64,000 nt of DNA from Acidovorax kalamii (GTDB taxonomy: Bacteria; Pseudomonadota; Gammaproteobacteria; Burkholderiales; Burkholderiaceae_C): contig NZ_NOIG01000004.1 in assembly GCF_002245625.1 (NCBI RefSeq), positions 124,001-188,000 of the forward strand. Direction: 5' to 3'. Positions 60,117 through 64,000 of this stretch are shown one piece after another. The notes under the pieces were generated by a model that was not told where the DNA came from, made no database searches, and saw only the letters and a program-made list of their open reading frames with translations. The position numbers and the translations under genes were made by a program. Position 1 is the stretch's first letter, and each line of letters starts with the position of its first letter.

Positions 60117-60180
60117 GTGTGCTATTGAAAGAAGAGCTGTTAAGCCAATGTGGATGCGCGGTAACGGCTATTTTTCTTTG
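60117..60180 (+). repeat. Dispersed hairpin repeat family 1, copy 12
   Basis: GTGCTATTGAAAGAAGAGCT, then GTTAAGCCAATGTGGATGCGCGGTAACGGC. Lies in the 181-base gap before ubiE; somewhat diverged but in the same orientation as the genes. Confidence 0.72.
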
Positions 60181-60269
60181 AATGGCGTTGTCCAAATTGC
60201 GACACAAGCCCCATTTCAGTGCGGGGTTGTCGCTGTACCTCTGGCGCTTGCGCGCCTAGCATGAAACTT

Positions 60270-61001
60270 ATGAGCACGACCCACTTTGGTTTTCAGTCGG
60301 TGGACGAGCAGGACAAGGCGCGCCACGTGCGCGGCGTGTTCGACTCGGTGGCCTCCAAATACGACGTGATGAACGATCTCATGTCGGCGGGGCTGCACCG
60401 TGCCTGGAAGGCTTACACCGTGATGGTGGCGAACCTGCGCGAAGGCAGCCAGGTGCTGGATATCGCGGGCGGCACGGGCGACTTGTCGCTGGCCTTTGCC
60501 AAGAAGGTGGGCGCCACGGGCCGGGTGGTGCACACCGACATCAACGAAGCCATGCTGCGCGTGGGCCGCGACCGCCTGATCAACGCGGGTGTGGTGCTGC
60601 CTACCCTGGTGTGCGACGCCGAGAGGCTGCCGTTCCCCGACGCGCATTTCGACGTGGTGAGCGTGGCGTTTGGCCTGCGCAACATGACGCACAAGGACCA
60701 GGCGATTGCCGAGATGTGCCGCGTGCTCAAGCCGGGCGGCAAGCTGCTGGTGCTGGAGTTCTCGAAAGTGGCCAAGCCGCTGGAGAAAGCCTACGACTGG
60801 TATTCGTTCAAGGTGTTGCCCCGGCTGGGCAAGCTGGTGGCGGGCGACGATTCCAGCTACCGCTACCTGGCCGAATCGATCCGCATGCACCCGGGGCAGG
60901 AAGAACTCAAAAGCCTCATGCAAAAAAATGGCTTTGGGCATGTGGACTATCACAACATGACGGGGGGCATTGTGGCCCTGCATGTTGGAATCAAGTGCTG
61001 A
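60270..61001 (+). CDS. ubiE: Ubiquinone/menaquinone biosynthesis C-methyltransferase UbiE
   Basis: SAM-dependent C-methylation of 2-octaprenyl-6-methoxy-benzoquinol in ubiquinone synthesis. 243 residues. Diagnostic [35 protein letters not shown]-terminus (seen in parts), SAM loop [13 protein letters not shown], and [14 protein letters not shown] [19 protein letters not shown] 60270 gives [13 protein letters not shown] 60261 is an alternative three codons upstream. Heads the cluster ubiE-Tim44-ubiJ-ubiB. Confidence 0.96.
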   Translation: MSTTHFGFQSVDEQDKARHVRGVFDSVASKYDVMNDLMSAGLHRAWKAYTVMVANLREGSQVLDIAGGTGDLSLAFAKKVGATGRVVHTDINEAMLRVGRDRLINAGVVLPTLVCDAERLPFPDAHFDVVSVAFGLRNMTHKDQAIAEMCRVLKPGGKLLVLEFSKVAKPLEKAYDWYSFKVLPRLGKLVAGDDSSYRYLAESIRMHPGQEELKSLMQKNGFGHVDYHNMTGGIVALHVGIKC

Positions 61002-61037
61002 GCATGTTGCTCGGTGATTAACGGAGACGGAGAAGTC

Positions 61038-62081
61038 ATGATGAAACTGTGGTCTGTGGTGTTGGTCGCGATGCTGGCGTTGGCACACGCAGATGCCGAC
61101 GCCCGGCGGCTGGGTGGTGGTAAATCGACGGGCAAGCAGTCGAGCAATGTGACGCAGCGCGAGTCGGCAACGCCGCCTGCCACACCGGGTGCCCCTGCCC
61201 AGAACGTCAACAGTGCCGCAGCAGCCAAGCCGGCAGCTGCACCCGCAGCTACCCCTGCGGCACCGGCGAAGAAGCCTTGGGGCGCCATGCTGGGTGGTCT
61301 GGCAGCAGGCCTCGGGTTGGCATGGCTGGCCAGCTCGCTGGGTCTGGGCGCGGGTTTCGCCAACATCCTGATGATTGTGCTGCTGGCTGTGGCCGCCTTC
61401 GTGGTCTTCAAGCTGGTGATGCGCGCGCGCAGCGGTGCGGGCAATGGCGGTGGCGCAGCGGCTGGCGGATCACCGTTTGCCTTCCAGGGCGCCGGCGCGG
61501 GTGCCGGGGCAGCAACGCCTGCGGCGGCGCAAGTGCCCCCCCAGTACAGCCCGAACAACGTGGGCAACGACGCTTCGGCACGCCCCTGGGAGCGCAACAG
61601 CATGGCCTTTGATGCCTCTCGCGCTGCGCAGGCTGGTGGCGCGGGTGCGGGTGTGGTCATTGGTTCGGGCCTGTCGGGCGCGCAGAATTGGGGCGTTCCG
61701 GCCGATTTCGACACCGAAGGTTTCCTGTCGGCGGCCAAGCGCAACTTTGTCACGCTGCAGGCTGCATGGGACCGCTCGGACATCAGCACCCTGCGCTCCA
61801 TGATGACAGACGGCATGCTGGACGAGATCCGCACGCAGCTGACCGAGCGTGAAGCCCACCGGGGTGCCCAGCCCAACCACACGGACGTGGTCATGATCGA
61901 AGCCCAGCTGCTGGGCATCGAGGACCTGGGCGACGGCTACATGGCCAGCGTCGAGTTCTCCGGCATGATCCGCGAGGAACCCTCGGCCGGCCCGAGCCCG
62001 TTCCGCGAGGTGTGGAACATGACCAAGCCCAAGGCGGGCAGCAGCGGCTGGCTGGTGGCGGGCGTGCAGGCGCTCCAGTAA
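61038..62081 (+). CDS. Tim44-like domain membrane protein
   Basis: 347 residues. Signal peptide or anchor (KLWSVVLVAMLALAHADADA), a long Ala/Pro/Gly-rich linker, a pair of membrane segments (about residues 85-125: LGGLAAGLGLAWLASSLGLGAGFANILMIVLLAVAAFVVFKLV), another low-complexity linker, and a C-terminal Tim44-like domain (about 225-347: FLSAAKRNFVTLQAAWDRSDISTLRSMMTDGMLDEIRTQL ...). Bacterial Tim44-like proteins are of unknown function. Placed between ubiE and ubiJ, it may be cotranscribed, but a terminator follows it. Two adjacent Met codons (61038, 61041) are possible starts. Confidence 0.85.
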   Translation: MMKLWSVVLVAMLALAHADADARRLGGGKSTGKQSSNVTQRESATPPATPGAPAQNVNSAAAAKPAAAPAATPAAPAKKPWGAMLGGLAAGLGLAWLASSLGLGAGFANILMIVLLAVAAFVVFKLVMRARSGAGNGGGAAAGGSPFAFQGAGAGAGAATPAAAQVPPQYSPNNVGNDASARPWERNSMAFDASRAAQAGGAGAGVVIGSGLSGAQNWGVPADFDTEGFLSAAKRNFVTLQAAWDRSDISTLRSMMTDGMLDEIRTQLTEREAHRGAQPNHTDVVMIEAQLLGIEDLGDGYMASVEFSGMIREEPSAGPSPFREVWNMTKPKAGSSGWLVAGVQALQ

Positions 62082-62091
62082 AGAAAGACGC

Positions 62092-62113
62092 AAGCCCCTG
62101 TGCAAGGGGCTTT
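62092..62113 (+). terminator. Short intrinsic terminator-like hairpin after the Tim44-like gene
   Basis: Stem AAGCCCCT / AGGGGCTT with a 5-base loop, then TTCC. Lies between the Tim44-like gene and ubiJ; the T-tract is short, so read-through is likely. Confidence 0.6.
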
Positions 62114-62138
62114 CCAGTTCAGGGAATAATCGGGGACT

Positions 62139-62753
62139 ATGGCAACACCACAGTCCCCTTTCTCTTTTCTGGACGGCCTTTTCGAGCGCGTGGCCGCCGG
62201 TCCGCAACCCCCGCAATGGCTTGTGCATGAGGTGCAGCAGCGTCTGGTGCTGTTCCTCAACCATGTGCTGATGCAGGAACAGGAAGCCATGGACCGCCTG
62301 GTGCGGCAAAAGGGCCGCGTCGCCCGCGTGCAGTGGCGGGTGTACTCGCTGGCGCTGGTCATCACGCCTGCGGGCCTGTTCAACCTGGCCCCTGAGACGG
62401 CTGCGCCGGATCTGCAGTTGCACGTCACCGAAACCTCCCCCTTCACCCTGGCCCAGGGCGCATTGCGCGGCGACAAGCCTGTCATCCGCATCGAAGGCGA
62501 TGTGCAGCTGGCGGCCGAGATCAACTGGCTGGTGGACCATGTGCGCTGGGATGTCGAGGAAGACCTGGCCCGCGTGATCGGTGATGCACCCGCCCACACC
62601 GTGGCCCAGGTGGCCAGCCGTGGCGCGCAGGCCCTGCGCCAGTTTGTGGGGGCGCGCATGGCCGCAGGCGCTGCGGCATCGGCCCCATCCGCTCCGCTGG
62701 CTCCGGCCGCTTACCCATCGCCGCAGGCTGGCGCCGACCGGGCCGACGCATGA
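62139..62753 (+). CDS. ubiJ: Ubiquinone biosynthesis accessory factor UbiJ
   Basis: 204-residue lipid-binding accessory protein with an SCP2-type domain (about residues 20-130: [35 protein letters not shown] ...) that binds ubiquinone intermediates with UbiK. The [19 protein letters not shown] segment is typical of UbiJ. The C-terminal Ala/Pro-rich tail is variable. ubiB starts within its stop (ATGA at 62750), so the two are coupled, matching the E. coli ubiE-ubiJ-ubiB order. Confidence 0.9.
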   Translation: MATPQSPFSFLDGLFERVAAGPQPPQWLVHEVQQRLVLFLNHVLMQEQEAMDRLVRQKGRVARVQWRVYSLALVITPAGLFNLAPETAAPDLQLHVTETSPFTLAQGALRGDKPVIRIEGDVQLAAEINWLVDHVRWDVEEDLARVIGDAPAHTVAQVASRGAQALRQFVGARMAAGAAASAPSAPLAPAAYPSPQAGADRADA

Positions 62754-64000
62754 AGCGGTTTTTGCGGGGGGTGGCCATCCTCTGGGTGGTTTTCCGGTAC
62801 GGCCTGGATGGCCTGGTGCTCGACAGTTTCCAGAAGCCCTGGTTGCGGATGATTTCCCGCGTGGTGTCGATCGGGCGCAATCTGGACGCCCCGCGGGGTC
62901 AGCGCCTGCGCGAGGCTCTGGAGCGTCTGGGGCCCATTTTTGTGAAATTCGGCCAGGTGCTGTCCACCCGGCGCGACCTGCTGCCCGCTGACATCGCCGA
63001 CGAACTGGCCCGCCTGCAGGACCGCGTCCCGCCGTTTGACCCCGATGTGGCCATGGCCACCATCGAGCGCGCCTTCCGCAGGCCGGTGGACGAGGTGTTC
63101 ACCTCGTTCGACCGCACGCCTGTGGCCAGTGCCTCCATCGCCCAGGTGCATTTCGCCACGCTGCGCGACCGCCAGGGGGTGGAGCGCGAGGTGGCGGTCA
63201 AGGTGCTGCGCCCTGGCATGCTGCCCGTGATCGAGAAGGACCTCAGCCTGATGCGCATGATGGCAGGCTGGGTGGAAAACCTGTCGGCCGACGGCAAGCG
63301 CCTCAAGCCCCGCGAGGTGGTGGCCGAGTTCGACAACTACCTGCACGACGAGCTGGACCTGGTGCGCGAGGCCGCCAACGCCGCGCAGCTGCGCCGCAAC
63401 ATGCAGGGGCTGGACCTGGTGCTGATCCCCGAGATCTTCTGGGACTTCTGCCACGCCGAGGTGATGGTGATGCAGCGCATGAACGGCGTGCCCATCAGCC
63501 AGATCGACCGCCTGCGCGAAGCGGGAGTGGACATCCCCAAGCTGGCGCGCGACGGCGTGACCATCTTTTTCACCCAGGTGTTTCGCGATGGGTTCTTCCA
63601 TGCGGACATGCACCCGGGCAACATCCAGGTCAGCCTGGACCCTGCCACCTTTGGGCGCTACATCTCGCTGGACTTTGGCATCGTGGGCACGCTCACGGAA
63701 GTGGACAAGGAGTACCTGGCGCAGAACTTCGTGGCCTTCTTCCGGCGCGACTACAAGCGCGTGGCCGAGTTGCACATCGAAAGCGGCTGGGTGCCGCCAG
63801 AGACGCGGGTGAATGACCTCGAATCGGCCATCCGCGCGGTGTGCGAGCCGTACTTCGACCGCCCGCTCAAGGAAATTTCGCTGGGCATGGTGCTGATGCG
63901 CCTGTTCCAAACGTCGCGCCGCTTTCATGTCGAGATCCAGCCCCAGCTGGTGCTGCTCCAAAAAACCCTGCTCAACATCGAGGGCCTGGGCCGCGAGCTG
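62750..64000 (+). CDS. ubiB: Ubiquinone biosynthesis regulatory protein kinase-like UbiB (3' end cut by window)
   Basis: Atypical ADCK/UbiB-family kinase-like ATPase needed for ubiquinone synthesis at the inner membrane. The first 417 codons are in the window, the rest beyond base 64000. KxGQ motif at residues 66-69 ([16 protein letters not shown]), then [28 protein letters not shown], and [10 protein letters not shown] with DFGIVG, the catalytic-loop and metal-binding segments. ATG 62750 overlaps the ubiJ stop by 4 bases. Confidence 0.95.
   Translation, partial: MKRFLRGVAILWVVFRYGLDGLVLDSFQKPWLRMISRVVSIGRNLDAPRGQRLREALERLGPIFVKFGQVLSTRRDLLPADIADELARLQDRVPPFDPDVAMATIERAFRRPVDEVFTSFDRTPVASASIAQVHFATLRDRQGVEREVAVKVLRPGMLPVIEKDLSLMRMMAGWVENLSADGKRLKPREVVAEFDNYLHDELDLVREAANAAQLRRNMQGLDLVLIPEIFWDFCHAEVMVMQRMNGVPISQIDRLREAGVDIPKLARDGVTIFFTQVFRDGFFHADMHPGNIQVSLDPATFGRYISLDFGIVGTLTEVDKEYLAQNFVAFFRRDYKRVAELHIESGWVPPETRVNDLESAIRAVCEPYFDRPLKEISLGMVLMRLFQTSRRFHVEIQPQLVLLQKTLLNIEGLGREL

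Overview
The window is a contiguous stretch of GC-rich, gene-dense core chromosome. It fits a betaproteobacterium of the family Comamonadaceae, most like Acidovorax and relatives. The evidence is the gene neighbourhoods (hisCBHAFIE followed by tatABC; petABC-sspA-sspB; DUF815-mutT-yacG-zapD-coaE-pilDCB; hemA-prfA-prmC-grxD; ubiE-Tim44-ubiJ-ubiB) and two families of short intergenic repeats scattered between the genes. There is no rRNA, CRISPR array, prophage or insertion sequence. The genus is inferred from family resemblance, not from a search.

Layout. 1-1.2 kb: 3' part of a MocR-type aminotransferase gene. 1.2-1.9 kb: a ribbon-helix-helix antitoxin and PIN-domain toxin behind a striking palindromic operator; the toxin stop overlaps the hisC start. 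1.9-9.1 kb: histidine cluster hisC-hisB-hisH-hisA-hisF-(secreted protein)-hisI-hisE, followed by a membrane protein and a patatin-like phospholipase. 9.2-11.3 kb: HIT protein and tatABC. 11.6-15.4 kb: DegS/AlgW-like protease, Nif3-like protein, pdxA, mscL. 15.5-19.8 kb: cytochrome bc1 (petABC), sspA, sspB, tRNA-Thr(TGT). 19.9-25.4 kb: DUF721 protein, M23 peptidase, secA, argJ. 25.4-32.7 kb: DUF815 ATPase, mutT, yacG, zapD, coaE, pilD, pilC, pilB, tRNA-Pro(CGG). 32.7-40.2 kb: ispB, rplU-rpmA, obgE, proB, rppH, proS, lytic transglycosylase. 40.2-46.7 kb, mostly minus strand: CNNM/CorC protein, Lon-like AAA+ ATPase, grxD, prmC, prfA, hemA. 46.8-53.6 kb: small membrane protein, a Bug-type solute-binding protein, and the glycerol-3-phosphate uptake operon ugpB-A-E-C-Q on the minus strand. 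53.9-64 kb: serA, a 1294-residue FAD/Fe-S oxidase, HIT protein, DUF971 protein, ubiE, Tim44-like protein, ubiJ and the 5' part of ubiB.

Functional links. IspB makes the ubiquinone side chain, UbiE/UbiJ/UbiB finish the quinone, and the bc1 complex uses it; the large FAD/Fe-S oxidase may feed electrons into the same pool. SecA and TatABC provide both export routes for the secreted proteins encoded here. PilD, PilC and PilB are the core of a type IV pilus machine.

The most unusual material is (i) the toxin-antitoxin pair spliced onto the front of the histidine genes, (ii) a family of about 13 roughly 55-bp hairpin repeats, one copy of which is translated in frame as an interdomain linker of the FAD/Fe-S oxidase while others contribute start codons, and (iii) a second repeat family whose four copies all begin 0-9 nt after a stop codon in the sense orientation. 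No gap between genes exceeds 300 bases.
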